DNA of 64,000 nucleotides. Origin: Roseateles koreensis (GTDB lineage Bacteria > Pseudomonadota > Gammaproteobacteria > Burkholderiales > Burkholderiaceae_C). The notes under the pieces were generated by a model, which worked only from the letters and a program-made list of their open reading frames with translations, searched no databases and was not told the DNA's origin. The first letter of the stretch is position 1. Every line of letters begins with the position of its first letter. Made by a program: the position numbers and the translations under genes. Shown here in pieces: positions 42,072-50,211 of the stretch. The stretch covers positions 310,001 through 374,000 of the forward strand of contig NZ_JAQQXS010000002.1 in NCBI RefSeq assembly GCF_028595305.1. Direction: 5' to 3'.

Positions 42072-43460
42072 ATGGCTTCCAATTTGACCGACCGCCTCAG
42101 TCGCCTCGTGAAAACGATGCGCGGCCAAGCCCGCATCACCGAGAGCAATGTCCAGGAGATGCTGCGCGAAGTTCGCATGGCCCTGCTCGAAGCCGACGTG
42201 GCCCTGCCCGTAGTGCGCGACTTCATCGCTCGCGTCAAAGAGAAGGCCCTGGGCCAGGAGGTGGTGAGTTCGCTGAACCCCGGGCAAGTGCTGGTTTCCA
42301 TCGTCCACAAAGAGCTCAGCGCCACCATGGGCGAAGGCGTGGCGGACATCAACCTCGCCGCCCAGCCGCCCGCCGTCATCCTGATGGCCGGCCTGCAAGG
42401 TGCGGGCAAAACAACCACGACCGCCAAACTCGCCAAGCACCTGATCGAAAAGCGCAAGAAGAAGGTGCTAACGGTCTCTGCCGACGTCTACCGGCCCGCC
42501 GCTATCGAGCAGTTGAAGACGGTCACGGCACAGGCCGGCGCCGAGTGGTTCCCCTCCGCGCCGGACCAAAAGCCGCGTGACATCGCGCTGGCCGCCATCG
42601 ACTACGCCAAGAAGCACTACTTCGACGTGCTGCTGGTGGACACCGCCGGGCGCTTGGCCATCGACGAAGCGCTGATGGCCGAAATCCGCGACCTGCACAG
42701 CCTCTTGAATCCCGTTGAAACCCTGTTCGTCGTGGACGCGATGCAGGGTCAGGACGCCATCAACACCGCCCGCGCTTTCAAGGAGGCCCTGCCCCTGACC
42801 GGCGTGGTGCTGACCAAGTTGGACGGCGACTCACGCGGCGGTGCCGCCCTGTCGGTGCGCCAGATCACCGGCGCGCCGATCAAGTTTGCCGGCGTGTCAG
42901 AGAAGATTGACGGCCTGGAAGTGTTTGACGCCGAACGCCATGCCGGCCGCGTACTGGGCATGGGCGACATCGTGGCCTTGGTCGAAGAAGTGACCAAGGG
43001 TGTGGACGTGGCCGCTGCGCAAAAACTGGCAGAAAAGCTCAAGAGCGGCAGCGGTTTCGACCTGAACGACTTCCTGGCGCAGATTTCTCAGATGAAGAAA
43101 ATGGGCGGCCTCGCCGGGCTGATGGACAAATTGCCCACGCAAATGACCGCCAAGGCCGGCCCGCAAGACATGGACCGCGCCGAACGCGACATGAAACGCA
43201 TGGAAGGCATCTTGAACGCCATGACCGCCAAAGAGCGCCGCCAACCCAATCTGCTGCTGGACGGCAAAAGCAAGGCCAGCCGCAAGCGCCGCATCGCCAC
43301 CGGCGCCGGCGTCCAGATCCAGGACGTCAACCGCCTGCTGACCCAGTTCGATCAGATGCAGAGCATGATGAAGAAAATGAGCGGCGGCGGCATGATGAAG
43401 ATGATGAAGAAGCTTGGCGGGATGAAGGGCATGAAGGGCATGATGCCCCCCGGGATGTGA
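42072..43460 (+). CDS. ffh: signal recognition particle protein Ffh
   Basis: The 462-residue product has the N-domain (LTDRLSRLVKTMRGQARITE), the G-domain with MAGLQGAGKTTTTAKLAKHL, DTAGRLAIDEALMAE and LTKLDGDSRGGAALSV, and the Met-rich M-domain, ending MMKMMKKLGGMKGMKGMMPPG. With 4.5S RNA it delivers inner-membrane and secreted nascent chains to FtsY. Interestingly the receptor gene ftsY lies convergent just downstream. The frame is open to 42030, but ATG 42072 gives the family start. Confidence 0.97.
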   Translation: MASNLTDRLSRLVKTMRGQARITESNVQEMLREVRMALLEADVALPVVRDFIARVKEKALGQEVVSSLNPGQVLVSIVHKELSATMGEGVADINLAAQPPAVILMAGLQGAGKTTTTAKLAKHLIEKRKKKVLTVSADVYRPAAIEQLKTVTAQAGAEWFPSAPDQKPRDIALAAIDYAKKHYFDVLLVDTAGRLAIDEALMAEIRDLHSLLNPVETLFVVDAMQGQDAINTARAFKEALPLTGVVLTKLDGDSRGGAALSVRQITGAPIKFAGVSEKIDGLEVFDAERHAGRVLGMGDIVALVEEVTKGVDVAAAQKLAEKLKSGSGFDLNDFLAQISQMKKMGGLAGLMDKLPTQMTAKAGPQDMDRAERDMKRMEGILNAMTAKERRQPNLLLDGKSKASRKRRIATGAGVQIQDVNRLLTQFDQMQSMMKKMSGGGMMKMMKKLGGMKGMKGMMPPGM

Positions 43461-43474
43461 GCCCCCCGGCCTGC

Positions 43475-43496
43475 GGGCGCTGAATACACGGCGCCC
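43475..43496. other. hairpin between convergent ffh and ftsY
   Basis: GGGCGC (43475-43480) and GCGCCC (43491-43496) form a perfect stem around 10 bases in the 61-base gap between the two convergent genes. It may help end both transcripts; there is no T run. Confidence 0.4.
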
Positions 43497-43521
43497 TGCC
43501 GCCCGATCACGCTGCCCTGCC

Positions 43522-44700
43522 TTATTCCAGCAGGGCTTGCGCAAACTCCCGTGCGTTGAAGGTCTGCAGGTCTTCCAGCTTCTCGCCCACCCCGATGAAG
43601 TAGACCGGGATGGCGCGTTCGCGAGCGATGGCGGCCAACACGCCGCCTTTGGCGGTGCCGTCCAGTTTGGTGACGATCAAGCCGGTCAGGCCCAGGGCGT
43701 CGTCGAAGGACTTGACCTGGCTCAGGGCGTTCTGCCCGGTGTTGCCGTCCACCACCAGCAGCACTTCGTGTGGCGCGTCGGCCTGAGCCTTGGTGATCAC
43801 ACGCTTGATCTTCTTGAGCTCTTCCATCAGGTGCAACTGCGTAGGCAGACGGCCCGCCGTGTCGGCCAGCACCACGTCGCAAGCCCGTGCGCGACCCGCA
43901 TTGACTGCATCAAACGTGACTGAGGCGGGGTCTCCGCCCTCCTGGCTGACGATCTCCACCTGCGTGCGGTCGGCCCACACCGAGAGTTGCTCACGCGCCG
44001 CCGCCCGAAAGGTGTCCGCCGCGGCCAGCAAAACCTTCTGATTCGCCTCGGCAAGATGGCGGGTCAACTTGCCAATGCTGGTGGTCTTGCCCGCGCCATT
44101 GACGCCCACCACCATCATCACCGTGGGCGTGTGCACCCCTACCGCCAAAGACTTCTCCAGGGGTTTGAGCAAGGCCGCCAGCGACTCCACCAGCAAGCCA
44201 CGCACCGCCTGCGGCTCCGTCGTCTTGGTCTCTTTGACGCGGCGCTTCAAATCCTCCAACAAAAACTCGGTGGCCTTCACACCCGCATCGGCCATCAACA
44301 GCGCCGCCTCAAGCTCTTCATAGAGCGCATCATCAATGCGCGTGCCCGTGAACACCTGGGCAATGCTAGAGCTGGTTTTGCGCAAACCTTGGCGCAGCTT
44401 CTCCATCCAGCTGCGGCGAGGCTCCAAGGCAGGCGCGGGCGCTACGGCCGGCACAGGCACAGGAGCGGGTACCTCCACAGCATCATGCGACGCCGATGGT
44501 GCCCGTTCGACCGGTACGCTGGCCGGGGGAACCGGCACCAACTCAGGCGGCACAGCTGCCGCCACCTGGGCCGGAACCGGGTCTGGCGGGGCTGCGGGGA
44601 TCGGCGCCAGGGCCGGGACAGGCACCACCACGGGAACCGGCTCTGGCGCAGACGTTGGTGGAGGTGCCGCGCCGAATTTTTTCTTGAAAAAACTGAACAT
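43522..44700 (-). CDS. ftsY: signal recognition particle receptor FtsY
   Basis: The 392-residue product starts MFSFFKKKFG, a membrane-targeting amphipathic end, followed by a Pro/Val/Ala-rich A-domain (about 12-100) instead of the acidic one of E. coli. The NG-domain carries VVGVNGAGKTTSIGKLTRHL, ADTFRAAAREQL, DTAGRLPTQLHLMEEL and VTKLDGTAKGG. It is the GTPase docking partner of the Ffh-ribosome complex at the inner membrane. The ATG at 44700 was chosen because the MFSFF start is conserved; the frame is open to 44760. Confidence 0.96.
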   Translation of the reverse strand: MFSFFKKKFGAAPPPTSAPEPVPVVVPVPALAPIPAAPPDPVPAQVAAAVPPELVPVPPASVPVERAPSASHDAVEVPAPVPVPAVAPAPALEPRRSWMEKLRQGLRKTSSSIAQVFTGTRIDDALYEELEAALLMADAGVKATEFLLEDLKRRVKETKTTEPQAVRGLLVESLAALLKPLEKSLAVGVHTPTVMMVVGVNGAGKTTSIGKLTRHLAEANQKVLLAAADTFRAAAREQLSVWADRTQVEIVSQEGGDPASVTFDAVNAGRARACDVVLADTAGRLPTQLHLMEELKKIKRVITKAQADAPHEVLLVVDGNTGQNALSQVKSFDDALGLTGLIVTKLDGTAKGGVLAAIARERAIPVYFIGVGEKLEDLQTFNAREFAQALLE

Positions 44701-44864
44701 CTGAGTGCCTGAGATCCTGGGATCAGCCGCTCCGGAAAACCCGGTTCGGCGAGCGCCCACGCGGCCGGCGCTTGACGCCCCGACCCGAAGCCCCGAATCA
44801 TAATCGGCCTCCCCGAGCGGCCCGCCGCATCGCCCATCACATCCACCCCACTCCGCAGCCCAGC

Positions 44865-45773
44865 ATGCACATCCACGACGCCACTGCCACCGCCGCGCTG
44901 CTCCCCTTCGAGCGTTTGGTCCCCGCCATGGCGCAGGCCATGCAAGACTTGCACAGCGGCCTCATCCACGCCCGCCAGCGCACCGTGCTGCCGCTACCTG
45001 AAGGCGGCACCTACCTGGCCATGCCCTGTGCAGATGCCCGCTACGCCGTGACCAAACTGGTGGCCATCACCCCCGCCAACCGGCACCAAGGCCTGCCCAC
45101 GCTGCAAGGCCGCGTGATCGTGAACGACGCCCGGCATGGCACCCCTCTTGCGGTGCTGGACGGCCCCGAACTGACCGCCCGCCGCACCGCCGCCGTCACC
45201 CTGCTGGGCATCAACACCTTGACACGGCAAACCCCCACGCGCATTGCATTGGTCGGCACCGGTGCCCAGGCACGCATGCACGCCCTGGCCATGGCCGAGC
45301 TTTGGCCGGGCGTGGCGCTGCGTAGCGTCGGGCGCCCCCCCGCACAAAGCGAACAATTTGTGGCCCACCTTAAAGCACAACACCCCACGTTGAATATCTG
45401 CGCTCTGCCCCTGGAGCACGCCCTGCACGAGGCCTGCGTCGTCGTGACAGCCACCACCTCACTCAGCGCCGTGCTGCCAGAAGCGGCGGATGCGATTGAC
45501 CCTTCCACCCTGATCGTCGGCGTGGGCAGCTTCACCCCGCAAATGGCCGAACTGCCCGCCCGCGCCATTCAAACCCGCCAAGTCTGGGTAGACGACTGGG
45601 ACGGCGCGCAGCACGAAGCCGGCGACCTGCTGCAAGCCAAGGTCAATTGGCGCACCGTCCGCCCCCTGCATGAAGCCCTCGCCCAACCCCAACTGCCCCA
45701 AGCCCCCATGCTCCTGAAAACAGTGGGCCACGCCGCCTGGGACCTCGCCGCCGTTCGGGTCGCCCTGAACTGA
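44865..45773 (+). CDS. ornithine cyclodeaminase / delta1-pyrroline-2-carboxylate reductase family protein
   Basis: The 302-residue product has the family pattern: MAMPCADARYAVTKLVAITP and VIVNDARHGTPLAVLDGPELTARRTAA in the substrate region, then the NAD-binding fold RIALVGTGAQARMHALAMAEL, and later VVTATTSLSAVLPEA and IVGVGSFTPQMAELP. Members include ornithine cyclodeaminase, alanine dehydrogenase and pyrroline-2-carboxylate reductase; the sequence alone does not fix which. It is an isolated gene between ftsY (divergent) and the tRNA. The ATG at 44865 was chosen because the MHIHDATATAALL start fits the family. Confidence 0.85.
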   Translation: MHIHDATATAALLPFERLVPAMAQAMQDLHSGLIHARQRTVLPLPEGGTYLAMPCADARYAVTKLVAITPANRHQGLPTLQGRVIVNDARHGTPLAVLDGPELTARRTAAVTLLGINTLTRQTPTRIALVGTGAQARMHALAMAELWPGVALRSVGRPPAQSEQFVAHLKAQHPTLNICALPLEHALHEACVVVTATTSLSAVLPEAADAIDPSTLIVGVGSFTPQMAELPARAIQTRQVWVDDWDGAQHEAGDLLQAKVNWRTVRPLHEALAQPQLPQAPMLLKTVGHAAWDLAAVRVALN

Positions 45774-45849
45774 ACCCCTGCGTCCGACATCCAGCACCCG
45801 GAGCACAACGTCTTCAGCAAAGAGTTTTCAAAACAATTTCATAAAATTC

Positions 45850-45879
45850 TTGCGCCCGCAAAAATTTCGGTGCTATAGT
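45850..45879 (+). promoter_or_regulatory. promoter of the CAT-anticodon tRNA
   Basis: TTGCGC (45850-45855) and TATAGT (45874-45879) with an 18-base spacer lie upstream of the tRNA, with transcription expected to begin about five bases before the mature 5' end. The surrounding sequence is AT-rich on its upstream side. Confidence 0.65.
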
Positions 45880-45890
45880 AGAGGGCTTGA

Positions 45891-45967
<77 letters not shown>

Positions 45968-45976
45968 AAAAATGGA

Positions 45977-46009
45977 AGCCTTGTAAGTCAGCGACTTACA
46001 AGGCTTTTT
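45977..46009 (+). terminator. intrinsic terminator of the tRNA gene
   Basis: GCCTTGTAAGTC-AGC-GACTTACAAGGC is a perfect 12-bp stem followed by TTTTT, ten bases after the CCA end. Confidence 0.92.
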
Positions 46010-46193
46010 CATTTCCAGGGGTTCCGCTTAAGCCCCGTTAAGATACCGCGCCTCGCGTGATGCGAGGTGTAGCCGAACAGGCAATGCACGACAAGGCTGT
46101 TACTCGCTGCGCAGCAACCCCGACCATTCCACACCTCTGGGGATGCGCCCGCCACTCAATGGCTTTGTCGCAAGCGATGGCTTCTCAAACATG

Positions 46194-46544
46194 TCAATTG
46201 CTCAGGGCACACCCGTTTTCGCAGCCCTCACCGAAATAGTTAAGTACAGGTGCTTTCGAGTGAGTTTTTAACGCCGCCGGTTTTTGAAAATCCGGCTTCA
46301 TGTGTTTGCGTTTGAAGGCGGCACAATCAAAGGGTGAACCTTCCGAAGTTGGCGCGTCCATGCAATTCGCGTAGTTGGAGTTGTCTCGCAATGCGATGCC
46401 GGCTGATGGTGGGTTGCGTTCCAATTGCCGCTGAATTCGGAGTCCGGCAACATCATTGGGTGGTCTCGCCTGCGCGAAATGCACGCCTCCGAGGAAAACC
46501 AAAAGTGCAGTCAAAGCAAGAATCGAACGGCGAACTGCTTCCAT
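46194..46544 (-). CDS. small secreted protein, unknown function
   Basis: The 116-residue product starts MEAVRRSILALTALLVFLGG and has a signal peptide ending HFAQA. The mature part of about 90 residues is basic and has four Cys (in NYANCMDA, SPFDCAAF, FGEGCENGCAL), which could form two disulphide bonds in the periplasm. AGGAG stands 6 bases before the chosen ATG; an in-frame Met six codons upstream is less likely. No family was recognised. It lies between the tRNA terminator and the GH9 gene, on the GH9 strand, with 199 bases between them, so it may be read with or separately from GH9. Confidence 0.65.
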   Translation of the reverse strand: MEAVRRSILALTALLVFLGGVHFAQARPPNDVAGLRIQRQLERNPPSAGIALRDNSNYANCMDAPTSEGSPFDCAAFKRKHMKPDFQKPAALKTHSKAPVLNYFGEGCENGCALSN

Positions 46545-46743
46545 CGCAATCTCCTGATTCAACTGCTGGCACCAATCAGCGTCAGCATCGAACGAGAAAA
46601 TTCTCGATCAGGTTACCGTCGATGCACAGGTAACTAATTACACTTGATTTCGCTTGAGTGCTGACCAGTTGCATTCTTTGGGGCAGGAAGTGGCTTGGGT
46701 GCACAGAAATAGCGCTCAATCAGCGGCGGCAGCGGTACCCTCC

Positions 46744-48672
46744 TCACTGCGCCAGTGTCACAGCGGCTAGCAGAAACCAAGTCGAGTGAGGCAGCCATTG
46801 CTCGACCCAGCGCCATTGGTTTTCATCCGGCCCCGGCGCGAAGGTGATGCCTGCACCCGTCGCGCTTAGCGTGGCGCCAGTGATGCCGTTTGAGATGCCA
46901 CCCACCACCATCTCCCCTGCGCTCTCGGCACTGGGCGGGTTGTGCGAGCCAAAACCGTACAAGAGGGTGATGCCGTAAGGGTTTCGCCCCAACGTCCAGT
47001 CCATCTGGTTTTGCGCAAATTCGGCCAGCGCCTGACTTACGCCGAAGCTCCCCCGCGGCTCAGCGGCCACAAGGCGCCCACCCATCACGGCCGCAGCACT
47101 GAGCGAGGCCAGGCTCGCACTCTCCCCTTGCCACCAATACTGGGTCTCGTTGTCATGCGGCATGAAAAACCCTGTTTGCACCTTGGGCGAGAGCTGGCCC
47201 TTCTTGTAGGTGCTGAAGGTTTGCCGGGCGTAGTTATACGGGTTGGCTACACCTTGGTTCAAGGCCAATTGGTGTTTTAACGATGCAGCCACGGTCTGGC
47301 GTGCCTGCTGCACGTGCAGCACATCCGTTTCCAGCTCCAGATAGTTGACCAGGCTGATCACCGGCATGCCGGCTTCCACGCCATGGTAGTAAGGGCGCGA
47401 CCCGGCATCGCTAACGAACCAACCCTGCGGCGTCATGCGTTGATACAGATGCTGGGCGCGCAGGCGTGCGGCCTCCAGGTAGATGGGTTTTTCGGTGGCC
47501 CGAAGCAGCTCGGTGGCGGCGATCAGCGCGGTGTAGTCGTCAATGATGTTTTCGGTACCGTCTGCGCAGTACCGGGTGTTGTTGCGCTGCAGGTGATCAA
47601 AAGCACGCTCGGCGTCCGCCAAGTATTGCACCCCTGCAAATTCGCCCTGCTGCCCTGACTTCTGCGCAAGCATCGACGCCCGAGCCAACGCCGCAATAGC
47701 CGCCCCCCCACCGGCGCGGAAGGCCGCTTTGTAATTGCGGGTGTAATTGCCCTCCAGGCCTTCAAAGCCCGTCACCATGCGCTCAGCGTTGTCTGTGCCC
47801 CATTTATCAAACACGGTCAGGTAGAAATACCCCTCCGGGTCGAGGATGCGGTGCAAGTAGTCTGCACCCCAGAAGACTTCACGCAAAACCCGTGCATCAA
47901 GTTTCGCCTCGGCATACAGCGCCGGTGCGCTGTCATAGGTCTTGGCCAACACCCAGGTCACCAAGGGTGCCTGCTGCGGATTGAAGAAATTGGCATACGA
48001 CAAGTGCGAGAGGTACTTGCCCGTATCACCGCCCGCGTCCTTCCAGCCGCCCCAGACATCGACAAAACGGTCGGTGTCGAAAATGCGGATGTGCCGATCC
48101 CCTTCCCCTACATGGCGATTGGCATGAAAGTAGTCCAGCAGTTGAGCTGCAGTCGCCGCAAACAGGGCATGGACGCCCACCTTGACGGGCGCCGACACCG
48201 CCCGCCGCCCGCCAACAAATGCCTCCACGCGGTAGACCCCGTCTTCCGCCAGGGCGGAAAAATCGGCAGCGAAATAGCGCCTGCCTGGTCCCCAGGCCTG
48301 AAATGCCGGGAGGCGGGTCAGCGGCCCTTGCAGCACCACCGCACCGTCGCGGGTGAGTTTGAAATGGGCGCGTCCAGCGCCGGTCGCGTCCAGCGCCTCC
48401 GAGGCTTCCACCACCGCCACCTTGGGCCCCAGACGTTCAAGCGCAACCTCGTTGAGACGCACGACCAAGCCCGGCGCTGGGGGGCGACCAATCGTGACGA
48501 GCGAGGGAGTTGGCGCCATTGGTACAGCAGCGTGTGGCGACGCCTGCTCCGCTTCCCCGGCGCGGGCGCTGCCGGCGAGGCCTTGAGCGGCAATGGCGGC
48601 GGAGGCCGCACAGGCAAGCACCCACAAACCCTGAGCGGCTGTCGCCCGCATCCCGTTTAAATTTCGTGTCAT
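46744..48672 (-). CDS. glycoside hydrolase family 9 enzyme with N-terminal Ig-like domain
   Basis: The 642-residue product has a signal peptide (ACAASAAIAAQGLAGSARA), a CelD_N-type Ig-like domain (about 55-165, VVRLNEVALERLGPKVAVVE) and an (alpha/alpha)6 catalytic domain beginning LLDYFHANRH. The catalytic Asp region is VWGGWKDAGGDTGKYLSHL, like the GH9 GGWYDAGDxGKY motif but with an extra Gly, and the acid Glu is probably in RWVEQWLPHSTWFLLA. The block VVGGISNGITGATLS is typical of exo-acting GH9 proteins (cellodextrinase or exo-glucosaminidase-like). It should act in the periplasm or outside on beta-1,4-linked oligosaccharides. It is divergent from the ROK regulator and probably belongs to the same sugar locus. 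ATG 48672 was chosen because the signal peptide follows. Confidence 0.88.
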   Translation of the reverse strand: MTRNLNGMRATAAQGLWVLACAASAAIAAQGLAGSARAGEAEQASPHAAVPMAPTPSLVTIGRPPAPGLVVRLNEVALERLGPKVAVVEASEALDATGAGRAHFKLTRDGAVVLQGPLTRLPAFQAWGPGRRYFAADFSALAEDGVYRVEAFVGGRRAVSAPVKVGVHALFAATAAQLLDYFHANRHVGEGDRHIRIFDTDRFVDVWGGWKDAGGDTGKYLSHLSYANFFNPQQAPLVTWVLAKTYDSAPALYAEAKLDARVLREVFWGADYLHRILDPEGYFYLTVFDKWGTDNAERMVTGFEGLEGNYTRNYKAAFRAGGGAAIAALARASMLAQKSGQQGEFAGVQYLADAERAFDHLQRNNTRYCADGTENIIDDYTALIAATELLRATEKPIYLEAARLRAQHLYQRMTPQGWFVSDAGSRPYYHGVEAGMPVISLVNYLELETDVLHVQQARQTVAASLKHQLALNQGVANPYNYARQTFSTYKKGQLSPKVQTGFFMPHDNETQYWWQGESASLASLSAAAVMGGRLVAAEPRGSFGVSQALAEFAQNQMDWTLGRNPYGITLLYGFGSHNPPSAESAGEMVVGGISNGITGATLSATGAGITFAPGPDENQWRWVEQWLPHSTWFLLAAVTLAQ

Positions 48673-48706
48673 GGATTTCGGCTTTGGCGAACGTACAAGA
48701 TGGCGA

Positions 48707-48735
48707 CGATAAGCCGGCAGCCGACCCGCTGTCAA
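48707..48735 (-). promoter_or_regulatory. sigma-70 promoter of the GH9 gene
   Basis: On the minus strand TTGACA (48735-48730) is followed after 17 bases by TTATCG (48712-48707). Transcription would start about 30 bases before the GH9 ATG. The -35 is perfect, the -10 weaker. Confidence 0.55.
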
Positions 48736-48788
48736 TAAAAACAAACATCGGATGGAAATAATATCCAATCGCGAGCCACACCCTCAAT

Positions 48789-48806
48789 TTCCGGGTTTAC
48801 CCGGAA
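48789..48806. promoter_or_regulatory. palindrome in the GH9/ROK intergenic region, candidate operator
   Basis: TTCCGGGT-TT-ACCCGGAA is a perfect 18-base palindrome in the 215-base divergent region. It overlaps a possible -35 (GTTTAC) of the ROK gene, whose -10 could be TATCAT at 48817-48822. Autoregulation by the ROK protein is inferred only from position. Confidence 0.45.
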
Positions 48807-48887
48807 TCCACTCGCGTATCATCCGAAGCCACCGCGCCCTGCCCGGCGCCCCACCATGAACATGATGGACACAGGACCTCTCAAAGC

Positions 48888-50147
48888 ATGCAAACGGTGA
48901 ACCGCGGAACCACCCAGCAATCGAGCGCCCCCTACAACCGGCGCATCGTTCTTGATTTGATTCGACGCTTGGGCTCGATTTCCCGCAAAGAGATCGTCGA
49001 TATGGTGTCGCTCAGCCCGCAAACCGTGGCCAACATCACCAACGATCTGGAGTCCATCGGGCTGATCGTTTCGCGACGACTCAAGACCGAAAAGTCACGC
49101 GGCCAACCCCCCATAGCCTTCGAGTTGAACCCCAACGCCGGTTGCGCCATCGGCATCAGCCTGGAGCCCGGCCGCGCCAGTGCCGCGCTGGTGAATCTGG
49201 TGGGCGACGTGCTCAAACGCAGTGACGCCGAAGTCGATACCAGCGATCGCCGCAAGGTGCTGGCAGCCATGGTGAGCCTGGTCAAGGAACTGCTGGTCAA
49301 GCGCCCCGTGGCCGAGCGGCTTTGGGGGATTGGCGTGGCATTGCCTGGCCCGCTCGTGGCCACCGACATCAGCTTTGTCGGCCCGACGGCCATGGAGGGA
49401 TGGACCGATCTATCTGTGTTTGACGACCTCCGTGACGCCACCCGAATGCAGGTGTTCTACAGCGTCGACAGCGTGGCCGGCGCCCTTGGTGAAACCTTGT
49501 TCGGCGTGGCCAAGACGCTGGACAATTTTTTCTACCTCCACCTGGGCCTGGGCCTGGGTGGCGCCTTGGTGGTGAACCGCTCCACCTACCGCGGTGCGAA
49601 TGGCAATGCCACCGAAATTGGCCACATCCCCGTGGTGCCTGGCGGGCTCGCCTGCTACTGCGGAAACTCCGGTTGCCTGGAGCGTTATCTGTCACTGCAT
49701 TCACTCGGTGAGGCGCTGAATGTTGACGATCATCTGGTGCGCGAGATGGAGATCGTGTCTCGCCTGAGCGACCCCAGCGAGGAGGCCCTGCATGCCTGGT
49801 GCCGGCAGGCCGCGTTGCGCCTGCGCGATGCCGTGTGCATCATTGAAAACATGCTGGACCCGCGCACGATCGTGATCGGCGGATCCGCCCCCAAAGCCTT
49901 GGTCGAGCACCTGGTGAAACTGGCGCAACCGCTGCACCGCTCGGTCCGTGGCGGCGTTGCCCCCGACGGCGAGCGGATCGTCCTGTCCGAGCGCCAGGAA
50001 GACAGCTCTTTGCTGGGCGCCGCCGTGCTCCCCATCTACGACATGCTCTCCCCGAGGCTTGAAGTCTTGCAGCAAGACCGGCGCCCTGACGCCGATGTGG
50101 CGGAGCTTCTGGGGCAGCGGGACATGGGCCGGGTGGGTCGGCTTTAA
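48888..50147 (+). CDS. ROK-family transcriptional regulator
   Basis: The 419-residue product joins an N-terminal winged helix (IRRLGSISRKEIVDMVSLSP and QTVANITNDLESIGLIVSRR) to a ROK sugar-binding domain. The ROK zinc motif is present as CYCGNSGCLERY, and EIGHIPVVPGG holds the sugar-contact Glu and His. The ATP-binding DxGG motif of ROK kinases is absent (GISLEPGRASAAL), so it is a repressor rather than a kinase. It probably senses the sugar released and imported by the neighbouring GH9, kinase, MFS and TonB-dependent receptor genes. The MFS/kinase genes begin 64 bases downstream with their own promoter. Confidence 0.9.
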   Translation: MQTVNRGTTQQSSAPYNRRIVLDLIRRLGSISRKEIVDMVSLSPQTVANITNDLESIGLIVSRRLKTEKSRGQPPIAFELNPNAGCAIGISLEPGRASAALVNLVGDVLKRSDAEVDTSDRRKVLAAMVSLVKELLVKRPVAERLWGIGVALPGPLVATDISFVGPTAMEGWTDLSVFDDLRDATRMQVFYSVDSVAGALGETLFGVAKTLDNFFYLHLGLGLGGALVVNRSTYRGANGNATEIGHIPVVPGGLACYCGNSGCLERYLSLHSLGEALNVDDHLVREMEIVSRLSDPSEEALHAWCRQAALRLRDAVCIIENMLDPRTIVIGGSAPKALVEHLVKLAQPLHRSVRGGVAPDGERIVLSERQEDSSLLGAAVLPIYDMLSPRLEVLQQDRRPDADVAELLGQRDMGRVGRL

Positions 50148-50173
50148 ATATTTACATCCAGTTGATTTAATAA

Positions 50174-50203
50174 TTGACAAGGCATAAATCGCCGACCTAT
50201 AGT
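50174..50203 (+). promoter_or_regulatory. sigma-70 promoter of the sugar-kinase operon
   Basis: Perfect TTGACA (50174-50179) and TATAGT (50198-50203) with an 18-base spacer, preceded by an AT-rich stretch. Transcription would start about 50210, one or two bases before the ATG at 50212, so the kinase mRNA is probably leaderless. Confidence 0.75.
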
Positions 50204-50207
50204 CGGC
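50191..50207. promoter_or_regulatory. palindrome over the -10 of the kinase promoter, candidate operator
   Basis: GCCGAC-CTATA-GTCGGC is a perfect 6+5+6 palindrome that encloses the -10 box. A repressor bound here would block open-complex formation; the ROK protein encoded next door is the natural candidate. Its sequence differs from the palindrome at 48789-48806. Confidence 0.5.
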
Positions 50208-50211
50208 GCCC

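Noticed and set aside
46634-46743. Possible small minus-strand peptide after GH9 (PLPPLIERYFCAPKPLP...)
   Set aside because: Its start lies inside GH9 in another frame, without ribosome site; likely chance.
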